From Limnoperna fortunei (Eukaryota; Mollusca; Bivalvia; Mytilida; Modiolidae): a stretch of 64,000 nucleotides of DNA. The notes beneath the pieces are model-generated. The model saw only the letters and a list, made by a program, of their open reading frames with translations, was not told the origin of the DNA and ran no database searches. The DNA is taken from NCBI GenBank assembly GCA_944474755.1, contig OX104115.1, forward strand, positions 73,074,993 through 73,138,992, given 5' to 3'. Of the stretch, positions 48,421 through 60,208 are shown piece by piece (positions within the stretch are counted from its first letter, which is position 1; every line of letters starts with the position of its first letter). The translations under genes and the position numbers were made by a program.

Positions 48421-50073
48421 TTTAAAGATTCTGGATCAAGAGAAAGACTCAAAAAACACGAAGCGTGTTGTGAAGCATGGGGTTAATTTGTTTAGCGAAT
48501 TTCTTCGGTCAAATAACATGGAATTAAGTGAAATTGTGGAAAACCCCAACGAACTGAACAACCAGCTGCGCTATTATTATGCCTCTGTTCGTCAGAAAAA
48601 TGGTGAGGAACTGAAGAAAAAGTCCTTGGACAGTCTAAAGTATGGGATTTCGAAGCATCTTTTGGACACCTATAACATTAATTTGAAAGATCATCAATTT
48701 TATCAAGTAATGAAACATAAAAGTCGAAAGTAAAACAGCTAAAACGAAGTGGACATGGTAGTGTTGACCACAAACCTGTAATTTCTGACAGTGATCTGGA
48801 AAAGCTAAATGATGAGTGTGTCCCGTTTAACATTAAAACTCCATGCGGTCTTCAGAACAAAGTGTGGTTCGACGTGATGTATTACCTTCTCAGGAGAGTC
48901 AAAGAAAATCTACGGACCATGACCAAGTCGACGTTTGCTGTTGGAACTGACTCAACAGGGAGAAAGTTTGTACACCAGATTTTTGGCGAATCAACGAAAA
49001 ATCATAAGTATGTTTTAATTTTTAAAATAGTTAAATTTTCGCAAAATTATAGTGTCTACCTTTCAAATATTTTTTTTAAAGCTGGCATGAGTTAGTTCTT
49101 GCGGAATGTATGAGACATTTAAAACATAGCTATGTTTAGAATTTGTCCGACAGAAAAAAACAAGACATAAATAACATGGAAATTTGGTAGTGAAACTGAT
49201 CAAAACAAAACAAATCAAATTGTTTTCAATTTTTGACATTTTAAAATGACCAGATTTGTGTGTCTAATTAAGTGAATTCATCTTTTTAGGGTTGACGATA
49301 CTCATGACGACACTACTGGAGAATGCAAGATTTACGAACAGCCAGAGAGCCCATTTTGTCCAGTTAAGTGTTTTGAAAAGTACCTGTTGAAACTCAGTCC
49401 GAAAATTGACGCATTGTGGCAAAGACCCTTGGAAGCATTTGAACAAACAGGTGATATTTGGTACTTTGGTGCACCTTTAGGAAAAAATACTTTGTCACGA
49501 ATAATGTCAACTATATCGCGACAAGATAGACTTTCGAAAATTTACACTAATCATTGTTTGAGGTCAACATCAATAACGAAGCTAGATAGAAATGGTTTCG
49601 AAGCAAGACACATAATGCGCGCATCTGGTCATAAATCTGAATCTTCGATTCGTAGTTATTCAACTCATTTGAGTGAAGAGCAGCAGCGAGACATGTCGGA
49701 TTGCCTCAGAAAACCATTTTCAAATAGAAAGGAAAACGTTACCTTAAAAAGTACCAGTGTTATGAATGATCTGTCAGAACAAGAGCTTTTTGATATTTTC
49801 TCGACTGATAACGCGTTTGAGGAGTTGCTACATGTAGCTACTAATGACAGTAATCAGAGTGTAGTGCAGGTCGTCGGTAATCAAAATGTAGTGCCGGTTG
49901 TCAGTAATCAAAAGATAATGCCTGTCGTCAATAATCAAAATGTAGTGCCTGTCGTCAGTAATCAAAATGTAGTGCCTGTCGTCATTAATCAAAATGTAGT
50001 GCCATTCGTCAGTAATGTTGTTCCAGTCAGTAATCAAAATGTTTTTCAAAACCAAGTGATTCAGCAGAGTTAA
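48374..50073 (+). pseudogene. Crypton-like tyrosine recombinase, frameshifted
   Basis: The ATG at 48,374 opens 119 codons (a helical N-terminal part: ...KHGVNLFSEFLRSNN..., ...LDSLKYGISKHLLD...), interrupted by a one-base frame change near 48,725-48,735. The +1 frame continues ...VKQLKRSGHGSVDHKP... to a donor (cataa|gtatg at 49,007/49,008). The last exon, 49,290-50,073, follows ctttttag and has the active-site segments: TNHCLRSTS (Arg box), ASGHKSESSIRSYS (His-x-x-Arg-like box with the likely Tyr nucleophile). The C-terminus carries about seven 8-9-residue VVPVVSNQN repeats. These signatures match the DUF3504/Crypton type of integrase found in animal transposons and in genes derived from them. 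The frame change may be real decay or a sequencing slip. The rest is open. Confidence 0.7.
49857..50045 (+). repeat. about 24-30-bp coding minisatellite
   Basis: Repeats of 'aatcaaaatgtagtgcc(t/g)' with 'gtcgtcagt' give the VVPVVSNQN peptide repeat at the end of the recombinase. Confidence 0.9.
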
Positions 50074-50119
50074 AACAGACTCACAGACATTAACAGAAAT
50101 GCTCCTCAGTTTAACTTTA

Positions 50120-50189
50120 GCAATAGACCTTTCTTAATGAGTTGCTCATAAATTTTCATATCGTATTCAAAACGAGGCTAAGTTCGGTA
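50120..50189 (+). repeat. left terminal inverted repeat
   Basis: Pairs with 59,853-59,921. Ends 17 bp before the nuclease start codon, so it probably includes the promoter. Confidence 0.8.
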
Positions 50190-50205
50190 TCGAAGTCAAC
50201 AAACA

Positions 50206-53200
50206 ATGGCGGAGTCTATGACGAATTCTGACCTTGGATCGAAAGATTTGAGTTTAGTGCCTGAAATAAATTTTGGCTTCGTTGAAAACTTTGCCAAAGC
50301 CAAGAGTAAAAGTCACGGTGACAAGGAATTGTCTAAAGGTTACAAATATTTCTGTGAGAAATATATTACCAACGTTTCAGGTACGACATGTTCGAAGGTC
50401 ATGACTTGTACGTGCGGTCATCATCAGTTTTTCTTGTTTAGCACACTAAGAGCTACATCTTTTTGCTTTAAATTATTATTCTTCACATTTGACTGTAGAT
50501 ATTTACTTCAGGGCTAAGTGATAACGTGATTTTTCAATTGCCTTAAAAAACCGCAACTCAACAAATAAACAAAAGGACCTACTGTATGAAGCTACGGTTC
50601 CGCAACTACAGTAACTTTTCAAGCGACGTTTTTTATCACAAACTTAAGATAACCAAGTGTTTAGAGATTGATTGGTGCTGAAATATTAATATAAAGTTTA
50701 CATTTTGTATTGATATGTCTTTACCAAGTCCTGCCAATGTTCAGTAGATTATGACCCGTTGGTAAATTTCACGGACATGGAAAATCCTGTTTCAGTATTA
50801 TTGTTTACAGTGATTCCCAAGGAGTTTGGTCTTTTATTGGACATTTGTCCAGTTATCATGTTCATGCTTTAAATAAAAATTCTAAATTATTACTGCCACT
50901 GGTCCTTAACATTTTTTACTGGACATTTTGTTTGGTCAGACCTTGGGAATCACTGTGTTTATCCCTATTTGCCAAACTTCAGTTCTAGTACTCCTAATAC
51001 AACTGTGGATCAGAAGTTCAACATATGTTCAAATTAATCCTAGATTTATTTTATTAAGTTTAAAGAAACATTTTTCAATTGGAAATACAACACCAGACAG
51101 CTACAGTAGAGCTCTGCATTACACCTTGCACTTTGTACACATACTTTGTGGGGTGGTATTTTTTTGGTCTGGATAGTAAATGTAGAAGGCAAATACATTT
51201 ATGTGACTTAAATGTCTATGACACTGCTCTTTTTAAACAAACCCTGTTAGTATAATTGGTAATTACACTTGCCTCTGGTAAGAGATCAGGGTTCGATTCC
51301 CTGACAGGGAGTTAAGAAGGCAGTGGAATATATTTCAGTACATAGTTGATAATATATTACATTTATACTATATTTAATTCTTACATACAAATGTAATTGA
51401 ATGAAACTTTTTTATGAGCCTTTTTAAACCATCTTTTCAGTGCACAAAATAGATAATGGATGCATTATCAAAGCAAGATGCTTTAGATCCATGAAAAAGA
51501 ATGAAAGTCCACACAATATGGAGGTATAGATGGTAGAAATGACCTTAACTTGTAAAATATTTAATATAACAGTGATCAAGTATGGCCTAATTTCTCCACA
51601 ATGGCAAAATCAATGTTTTGCATTCCTTTTTTTGAGATTTGAACATTTTAAGTGAAAAACTGTGCGTTGTCCTAGGTTGAATATTCAGGGCTATTCCCTC
51701 TTTTCAGTTAACATGAGTTGTCTCCCATTTACAGAGTTACCTCCATTTACAGCAGGTATCTTGTATTGATTGAATGGGCAAAAAAAGTGGTTTTTAATTT
51801 TTTATTGAAAACTATGAATGTCTCAAAGCCCCATTTTTTAAAATTATGTATTTTATAATTATGCATATTTCTAAAAATTTTGAAGACCATCGATTAACAT
51901 TTGTTCTTGGAAAAAAATTGAAACCTAAATTTTGCCGATTCATTCAATGTAAAAGGAAATTCTTATACCTGCTGTAAAGGGAGGTAACTGTGTAAATGGG
52001 AAATAACTCTTTATGCTATTTAAGTCTAATAATACACCAAGATTCTGGTACTATTCACCAAAAAGCTTTAATTAAACTAGTCATTTATAAATGCAAACTA
52101 GAGTGATTGTGGATCCCCCCAGTTTCTAGAACTGGATTTATGAATTGTGTTTTGATGCAACTTTGAAGTTTGATATTTGTTATTACTTCATATAGAAGCC
52201 GCAGTGGCAAAGCGGTCTAGGTAGTTCTACTTGTACAGATCACTGCAACCTTTTACCCCTGCGGTGTGGGTCTGTGGGTTTGAACCTCGCATCAGGCATT
52301 TGAATAAATGACTTCGTGTATTCAACTAGCACTGGAATGTGAGAGAGTTTGTCAGTTACTGGCCGCAGGTTCCCTCCTGGTATTACATAGCTTCCTCCCC
52401 TGTTAAAACGGACTCACGATATGGTGGATATATTGCAGAAAGTGATGTAAAAGCCCTAACAAACAAACAATACCTTCATTATGGGCAGTACAAATAAAAT
52501 TACTGACAAACAAATATGTGCCTTTTTCATATTCAGACATTTTTGACATTACATGCACAAATATAACTTTACAGGTAACTTTATTGTCTGACCCATCTGT
52601 GACGTCCAGCATTTGTACCTGTACCATCGGACAAGGAGGTTCTTGTGGTCATGTTGTAGGCCTCCTATACTTCTTAGCCCATATGAAGTCTTCAGGATTC
52701 AAATCCATACCAAGTGATGTTCTGAAAACATCACTTCCACAGACTTGGCATGTGCCTAGAGGGGATAAGCTGCAAGGCAGTGCAGTCGACAATGTTGTCC
52801 TCTGTGGTTACAGTCCCAAAGACCCCACAAAGCAACCGAGAGGATTACGATCCACATTGTACAACCCAATTAAAGGAGAGTTTCCCGAAGTCCATGATCT
52901 TTGTGATGCCTTTTCAAATATTGATAATTCTATCCTTCTGATGTCCGTGATTGAAAACACTGAACCTCCAAAATTAGAGACCAGATTTGGTAAATTTGTT
53001 AAAGGATCACCTCTTTCGTACCAACAAAAACAGTCTTCACAATATGTACTAAATATCCTTGGAGAAGATTTTCCAGTATTACCAATTGAAAATTGTATGG
53101 AAAATGAGGTAGCTGTTGTCCTAAATTCTACTTCTACTGTCAATTTCCAATCTATCATGGTATCGAGAAATGAAAGTGAAGAGATTGAAAAAATGACCAG

Positions 53201-54951
53201 GCTCCAAAGCAGTGACCCAAAATGGCATGCGGTCAGACGTGACAGGATTACCGCCTCAGTAGCTGGAGACATTATTAAACGGAGAGCTGGTATGCTTGAT
53301 ATCTGCAATATAGACATGATAGAGTTCATGTATAATTGTTAGGTATTAAAAGTATAAGGAATTTTGCTTCAACAAACAACATACATAAGGCATTCATTTT
53401 ACAAACCAAGACTGGTTGTATTTAGACAATAATATAGCACTTTACATAAATCTTATCTACAGATAAGTCTAAGAACTGCTGGAAAGAAGTTTAATAAACA
53501 AAATGGGTATTTAGCAAGCATGAGAATTGAACATTGTCTTGTGCACATTACTTTTGACAACATTTATGTTAAAAACTCACATAATACATTGTAAAAATAC
53601 ATTTTATAATTAATACATTATTTTGTAATAATCTAACCTTGGTGTTATAAGATACATGTTCTACAATTCATTTTTAAAAATTAAGGAAATCTACTGTTTA
53701 TTTAAAACTACTAAGTAACTGATCATCAGACCAAAAAATATATATAAGAGTGTTTTAGATTACATTAGGAGATATATAAAATTATTACTTTTATAAATTG
53801 TAATTTAGAACTAAATGTAGAAGAGTTTTTAAAACTTCTACAAAGCTTAACCAAAATGCATGGTTTAAATACTATTTTGTTAATAAAAAACGGGTAACCT
53901 TAAACAAATATATTTTTGGCCTTTGATCAGATTAGGCCAAGCAGAATGTCAAATAAAAGCATTAAAGTTAGAAAACAAAATTTTAGGCTTAAATGATACA
54001 TTTTAGTTTGATATATGGCAAAAGCTTAGTTATATTTTCAGACAATGATCCATTGGTTACAAGACTCAAGTCTACAAGAAAGGTCATGACAGAGGCCATG
54101 CGCCACGGGGTTATGTTTGAACCAATTGCTGCTAATGCTTATTCTTCAGTAAGTAAACTTGGAACACTAAACTTGATACAATTTGACCTCATATGGCTGA
54201 GAAAAATGTGGTTGATGTTTAAGTGAAATAATTTATTATGATTTGTCAAGCAAGACTAAACACACAAAGGTTCTGTTACTAATGCATAGCATTTAAATTG
54301 AGGTTAAAAAAAGTTACAAGCAGACATTTTCAAAGCCAGTCAATACTTTTGTAGAGATAACCCAAAGAACAATAACATGAAGTTGGTTGCAATTTTTAGC
54401 GGTTGTATAAAAATGTTCCTTAAAATATCATTTTGAAAAGTTTCATATCATTCAAATTTTTCTTTAAACTTTGCTGTAAAAATTTGCTTTTCTGATTTGA
54501 TGTTCAGCATTTAACAACTACCTGAGTTTTTGTATAAGTCTCCAATATGTATATATTTATTTAGCTGCAGAATAACAATGTCAACATCTTCCCATGTGGA
54601 ATAGTTGTAAGCCCATATGCATCGTGGTTGGCAGCTAGTCCCGATAGAAAGGTATATAACCCAGCAATGAGGCCTCCATATGGACTACTGGAGATAAAGT
54701 GCCCAGTGAAGCAACTGGCTGATTGTATCTACCTCACAAAGTCTGACGATGGTCGTATCTGCTTGAAAAAAAATCACAATTATTATTATCAGGTTATGAT
54801 GCAGATGGCAGTTACTGGACTACAGTGGTGCCATTTTTTTGTTTGGAGGCCAGATGAGCAACATATTGAAAAAATCAATTTTGACCAGGAAGAATGGAAT
54901 GACATGAAAAGGAAATTAGACATGTTTTATTTCTATCATTTTCTGAACTGA
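50206..54951 (+). CDS. SWIM zinc-finger + YqaJ-type nuclease
   Basis: Five exons: 50,206-50,380, 51,441-51,523, 52,575-53,289, 54,042-54,148 and 54,565-54,951. All phases agree, giving 488 aa with no stop or frameshift. Residues 100-112 form a SWIM finger (CTC...CGH, C-x-C-x7-C-x-H). From about residue 303 a YqaJ/lambda-exonuclease fold begins: WHAVRRDRITAS, then Glu351 in GVMFEPIAANAY, Asp387 in SPDRK, Glu403 and Lys405 in GLLEIKCP, and Gln436/Gln440 in YYYQVMMQM. These are the expected metal-binding and catalytic residues. Likely a DNA exonuclease acting with the convergent transposase. Introns 1 and 2 contain a tRNA-like sequence (51,241) and a SINE (52,197). Ends 550 bp before the transposase stop codon. 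Confidence 0.85.
51241..51311 (+). tRNA. tRNA-like sequence, probably pseudogene
   Basis: A perfect B box (ggttcgattcc) and a good A box (tagtataattgg). Acceptor arms ccctgt/acaggg pair except the outermost base. The body resembles eukaryotic tRNA-Asp. Taken at face value the anticodon loop is ctctggt (anticodon CTG), but the anticodon stem pairs poorly (cttgc/aagag). Inside intron 1 of the nuclease gene; no SINE body follows it. Confidence 0.5.
52197..52470 (+). mobile_element. tRNA-SINE, a third family
   Basis: tRNA-like head 'gcagtggcaaagcggtctag', B-box-like 'gggtttgaacctcgc', then 'agcttcctcccc', 'gatatggtggatat' and tail 'agtgatgtaaaagccctaac' with an aaacaaac end. Same architecture as family A but clearly different sequence. 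Inserted in intron 2 of the nuclease gene. Confidence 0.8.
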
Positions 54952-55501
54952 GGATTGAAGCCAATTTAAAATTTATATAAAAAAACCATTTTAACAGAAT
55001 AAGACTTGTAGTAAAAAAGTCTATGGTTAGACGAGTTTAAATCAACAAATCTACAAGCACAGTACATATCATTATACCAAATTTTAAAGGTTCCTAAATT
55101 TCAGTGCTAAAAAAATCAATGATAAAAAATATTTCATGCCAAAAACCCTAATGCTATTCTTAAAATGTTAATGGGGAAAACCCTTAAGTTTCTATTTGAC
55201 ATTCATTTACTAATGTCTCTAGCACTCAATTCAAATACGACTAATGTTAAATAGAACAGCAATAGACAAACAGAGATTGAATACCATGAATTTGGTACGT
55301 CACTATTAGAGTATAATATAGTATGTATGGTATATAAATTTCTAACAAGTCTTGAAACATGTAAATTTTCTAATCAATCCTAAATTTTTGTTTTTCCTAC
55401 CTTACAGATACAATACTATATATAATATTAATTGATATATTCTATAGTAATAGATTTTACATGTATATATCATAAAACATAATACTAAAAATTCATAACA
55501 A
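54952..55501. other. gap between the two convergent transposon genes
   Basis: AT-rich 3' regions of both genes. Nothing else seen. Confidence 0.5.
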
Positions 55502-58500
55502 TTATTTCCACTGCTTACCAAGTGGACCTCTACATAAAGAAAGCATGTTGGCAACAGTCCAAAGCTGGTTAACTGTACCTATCATAGTTAATGGAACAAT
55601 TCCATCAAATAAATGATACTCTTTGATTCTTCTAATATGTCTTTCAATATGAATTCTTAACTTTGCAATGGCCTGGGTCTCTTCAACTTCAAAAGGAGTA
55701 AACTGACCCTTATTTGTAAGAAAAGGTGGTGTATTAACAGTAACACCAGTACCATCTAACACACTGTTTAAAACAAAGCCCTTATCTGCCATAATGGAAT
55801 CTCCAGGTTCTAATAAATCAACTAATCCACTAAGTTTTGTAATTTCAACATCAGACATGCTACCTGTGTATAATGAAGAAACAAAAGTAAGGGCACCATG
55901 AGGTGCAATACCAACAAGACCTTTCAATGTATGAGTACTCTTATAATTAGAATAACATTTTGAATTGAGTGCTAGAGACGATGGCCTTTCAGTTGGAATT
56001 TCCGTACAATCAATAATCACTCTAGTATTTGGATACATTTGTTTAAAAACTTGAGGCATTCTGTTTTGAATATTGTCTCTGCTAGGCCATATGTTAAAAC
56101 TACCAAGTACAAAATATAAAAAATTAGCCCAAGTAATGATTTTCCGACTAACAGTAGATATATGAATGTTAAACCTAACAGCCAAATCTTGTTCCATTAA
56201 ACCACACCTTAATCTACATAAAAACATAAACAACTCATCAATTAACAACATATTCCTTTGCTTCCTAACTGCAACATTGATTGCTTCACTAGCTTTGTAA
56301 TAGTAACTAGTCATAGATGATGCAGAAGGTTTAATAAAATTGAAAAAAGCATTGAACAAAGAGAATGACATGAACCCAGTATAAAACATCATCATAGAAT
56401 CATCAGAAGAAAACCTTTGAACACCAAACGTTCAATGTTAATCTGTTCCTTTAATCTTTTAATTTCATCATCGCGTTCCTTTATCATACTTTCAAGCACC
56501 CTTATTCTTTCACTTTCATCAAATAAACTGAAAACATGAAGAAACATGTACAGTACAATATCCATATTTTTGTAGTTATAAGCCTTAAAATGTGATTTTT
56601 ACCATCCTTCTTTCTTTAGCAACAGAACACATTTTTTCACTATAACCAAAAAGAATACAATGAACCAAATATGGCAGAGTCTGCATAATAATATCAGAAG
56701 AGTTGACTTTTGAAAATCAATATTACAACAAAGATCCAAGCAATAGATTTTGCTACGTCTACATCTGATGCGTGTGTGGTCTATTGAATTCTCATTTGAG
56801 GTGTTCTTACCAAAAGACAGTAAATTGAAAACTGATATTGAGACAAATGGCATACACTTAGTGATGCAAATAGCTCAAATGATTCTTTGGTCATGTGAGC
56901 TAAAACTTACCACTGTCCACTTCCACTAGTGTTTACTTCAGGTACTGTCTCAACAGGCTCTTCTTGTTGTTCATTTATAGGATCCACCTAGTTTTAATAA
57001 ATAAGGTAAGAAGGAATGTACTTTATATGTTAATTTTAAAACAGTCAGACCTAAAAAAAACATTTGGGTTCTTCAAAAGTAACAAAATATTGAAGTATGT
57101 GTAACTGTTACTATCAATCAGTGGAAATGGGACAAATATCCAAGAGACAACAACCTGAAATGTATGTGAAACAACCAAAGACCACCTAATGGTCTGCAGT
57201 TTTCTCAAGAAAAAGTGTGCATACAGGTTCAGTGACATGTACGCCAGACTAAACTCATTATACATGAAAAAACCAAAATATTAAAAAATACACAAGACAT
57301 GTGGCATTATAAAACTAGTTTTTTTAAACATTACCAAACTAAGGAGTGTACTGCCAATTCACTCATTATAAAACAAGAATTGCAGTCTTCCATGAAAGAT
57401 TATGTTGCCTGTGTACACAAGTTTCTGTAAACAGGAAGTAGTAATTTTTCTGGCATAAATTCGCTTTACACCTTAGAGTACTATAGGAGAAGGCTACATA
57501 CCAAATATCAAGAGGCTGTGGCATGTAGTTGCTGAGAAAACTGCAACAAAAGTTTTTGTGATGCAAGTTTTCGGTACACAGGAAGTAGTAATCGCTTTAC
57601 AGCTTATAGTACTATAGGAGACGCAGGATGCAAGATGACGGATAGTGCCAAAGTGACTCCTATATGTCGCTTTGGAACACGTTGCAGGCGACATAAAAAT
57701 GTAAAAAAAATAATGCCTACTCACCTACCCTTTTTTTTCTGACATAAAACCAGGACAATAAAATTTTGTTTGGACCAATTAGTTTAATATTGCCCATATA
57801 CTGACAGTGTATTGTAAGGAACAGTTAATTTCTTATTTGAGTCTGTGACATTTTCCGAATTTATTAATGTGTACATCTTTTGATTGCAGATGTTTTTCAA
57901 GCCGCAAAATATTTTGATGTGATTGGTATTACCTATGAAAACATTTGTATTTCATATAGATATAAGTAATAAAGATCATAATCATGGAATTTATGGATGT
58001 GTAATCTTGCGTAGTCGCTCACCCATTGAACAACTTTAAAATATATTCTTTGGATTGTGAGTGAGTTGCTGCGATTACACATCAATAAATACCTTTCAAA
58101 ATAACTTGATTACTATAATATTATCCCTTACCTCAATTCTCAACTTCTTCCTGGGTGTTTCAGGAATTGGCAGTTTGGCAATGATTCTTCTAGGTGCTGC
58201 CTCCTTGGTCCACGGGAAAATAGATGGAATGCTTTCTGGCAGCAATGTCTTCCTTACGGGTGTCCATTTAAAATCCTCCCTCTTAAAATGCAAGGAGCAT
58301 ACCACTGTTGTTGAAGTAATCTGTAGAAAATCATTAATAATTATTAAAGATGTTTTTTCAATATAAATTATAATAAATAATTTGCAAGGAGAATTGAATT
58401 TTGTACACTGTAACACCAAACACACATACACAAATAAATTTTAAAAATGTTTAAATGCACATTTCAGTCACATGAATATCAGACAAGGTACTTGAGAAAT

Positions 58501-59838
58501 TAGTTTAAACAAACAAACGATGGGGAAAAATACTTTCACTATATTAAAACAGAATATATGTACCTTCAAATAACAAGGACCTTGAACGGCCTGTTTCTCC
58601 TTGCAAAGACATGGGTCATGTACATAAATATGACTGACTGTTAACTAACATATATCCACATATGTACAAATAAATTAATACAAGAGAAATTTGTAATATA
58701 ATATGATGAAACCTTTTTAAAGAAGCTTGTTAATATTTTTTTTTCATAAGACATAAATAAGTTAACAAATACTTTCTTGTTTGGTTCAGATATTATAAGG
58801 GAATTTTACTGCAGGTATACCAAAAATTATTAACATGTATTTCATATTCATGCAAAATCAATTTCCCCCTCAATGTGTTTTTTTTTAAAGAAAAATTCAT
58901 GTGGCAAATCTAAAATTAAACACACTCACCTTCAAACATCACATATTAAAAAACAAGACATGTACCTCCAGATGATCCAGCATCCAGATGCAAGTACTAT
59001 GAGTAAACAAAACCTCAAGTAAAACAGACCTGCTGCTTCATTATATCACATGATGTAAGTAAACCATTCAAAATAATCTTTAAATGCAAACTGATTTAAA
59101 CTATGGATATAAATTTGATGATTTATATGAAACAGTCTGACAAGTAAAGACCAATTTGAGAATGATTTTTGATGATCCAGCATCAAGATATATAGGAGAT
59201 GAAACAGTCCTGCTGTCATCTGAATGAAAAATGAAAAAATAGACAAATTTAATATGTCAATTTATAGAAAATTATGTCAACTATAAACAAATAATACAAG
59301 TAATAATTTCATGAATGTGTGGCCTGAGCTAGATGAGTGATCACAACAACCCCCCCCCCTTTTCACACAATAATCTAGGCCTACATGTATGTTTTTACCA
59401 GTATTGTTTAACTTGCTTGGTTATCAACAGTTCAGGTACGGATCCAGAAATTTGGTTTTACAAGAGGTCAGCTTTATTGTCTACTGCGGATAAAAAGCCG
59501 CTTCCAGGTCAATTTTACAGAAAATCTGGACAAAAATAACAAAATTTCCCAACCCCCGCCCGGACTCCTCTCTGGATCCGACAGTTTTCGTTCGTTTGGC
59601 TACAACAAGCATAATGTATCAGTATGGCAGTAGTTGCAGTACTCACGTTGAAAAATGGTCCAGGGTCACGTCTTATAGCGTGAATCCACGCGTTTCTTCT
59701 ATGCCCGGCCTGAGGAAATCTGTGAAAAGAAACTTCCAAATTCTTTCTGCCGTTGCTTGTGCACATGGGAACACAACAATGCTGGTCATTCCCTTTTTTC
59801 TCAGCGTCCGCCAATGTGGCCATACCGATATCCGCCAT
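55502..59838 (-). CDS. THAP-HTH-DDE transposase, one frameshift
   Basis: Exons 59,838-59,647, 58,320-58,132, 56,987-56,911 and 56,527-55,502, phases 0/0/2. The first two make a THAP zinc finger (Cys21 or 22, Cys26, Cys72, His75; FHRFP, WIHAIRRD and VCSLHF all present). Exon 3 is acidic. Exon 4 starts with a coiled coil (...RIRVLESMIKERDDEIKRLK...), then an HTH (...GLMEQDLAVRFNIHISTVSR...) and a DDE_Tnp_4-type domain with VIIDCTEI, MADKGF and RIHIERHIRR carrying the D, D, E residues. A one-base frame change at about 56,428-56,432 separates coiled coil from DDE part: the DDE frame has a TGA just upstream, and adding one base would join them. About 494 aa if continuous. So it is nearly intact, recently active or with a sequence error. 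Confidence 0.75.
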
Positions 59839-59852
59839 CTTTTTCTAGACTG

Positions 59853-59921
59853 TACCGAACTTAACCTCGTTTTCGATTAAGCCCCGCCCTTTATGAATAT
59901 TCGTTAAGAAAGGAGTATTGC
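59853..59921 (-). repeat. right terminal inverted repeat
   Basis: Reverse complement of 50,120-50,189 apart from a few differences. Ends 15 bp before the THAP start codon. Confidence 0.8.
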
Positions 59922-60032
59922 CAGGTCCATTTTCATTACCACTGAACATTTTTTAAGCAGCTAAAACAGGAATATTGAAGAAAAATTTTCAGTTAATAGT
60001 GACTGTTACTGTTAGAAAAGAGACTGTTATTG

Positions 60033-60099
60033 AATAAATTTACCATTATTGAATAAAGTTGTTCATGGTTTGAATAGTTTTTCGGTATAATAAAATAAA
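60033..60099 (+). promoter_or_regulatory. candidate poly(A) signals for the recombinase
   Basis: AATAAA at 60,033-60,038, 60,052-60,057 and 60,094-60,099. They lie just outside the 9.8-kb transposon, where the 3' UTR of the recombinase gene would continue if the transposon were removed. Confidence 0.35.
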
Positions 60100-60101
60100 T
60101 G

Positions 60102-60208
60102 TTACATGTCTGACAGGGTGACAGTAAAATTGTCAACTTTCGACTTCGCCTCGGTTGACAGTATTTCCTCAAGTTGACAATTTTACTGTCACCCTGTCAG
60201 ACATGTAA
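60102..60208. repeat. perfect 38-bp hairpin
   Basis: 60,102-60,139 and 60,171-60,208 are exact reverse complements (arms contain 'gtctgacagggtgacagt'), with a 31-base loop, and pairing can extend about 7 bp further with one mismatch. 'tactgtcaccc' also appears in the 5' region of the recombinase, so it may be the right end of that element. Confidence 0.98.

Larger units (their letters stand above)
50120..59921. mobile_element. ISL2EU-like DNA transposon, about 9.8 kb
   Basis: Bounded by inverted repeats of about 70 bp: 50,120-50,189 and 59,853-59,921. The outer 21 bp match at 18 positions and the inner 21 bp (50,169-50,189 vs 59,853-59,873) at 20 of 21. Between them lie exactly two convergent genes, each starting just inside a repeat (ATG at 50,206 on +; ATG at 59,838 on -): a SWIM/YqaJ nuclease and a THAP-HTH-DDE transposase. 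I recall ISL2EU as the superfamily that pairs these two proteins; the class assignment should be checked. The exact outermost base and target duplication are unclear. The element holds younger insertions: a tRNA-like sequence and a SINE in the nuclease introns. Confidence 0.7.

Noticed and set aside
48724..48745. Intron explaining the recombinase frame change
   Set aside because: No GT...AG pair of workable length joins the two frames here. A one-base change is simpler.
57023..57724. Minus-strand open frames at 57.0-57.7 kb as transposase exons
   Set aside because: No splice sites or phase fit the THAP-DDE model. The exons at 58,132-58,320 and 56,911-56,987 join in phase without them.
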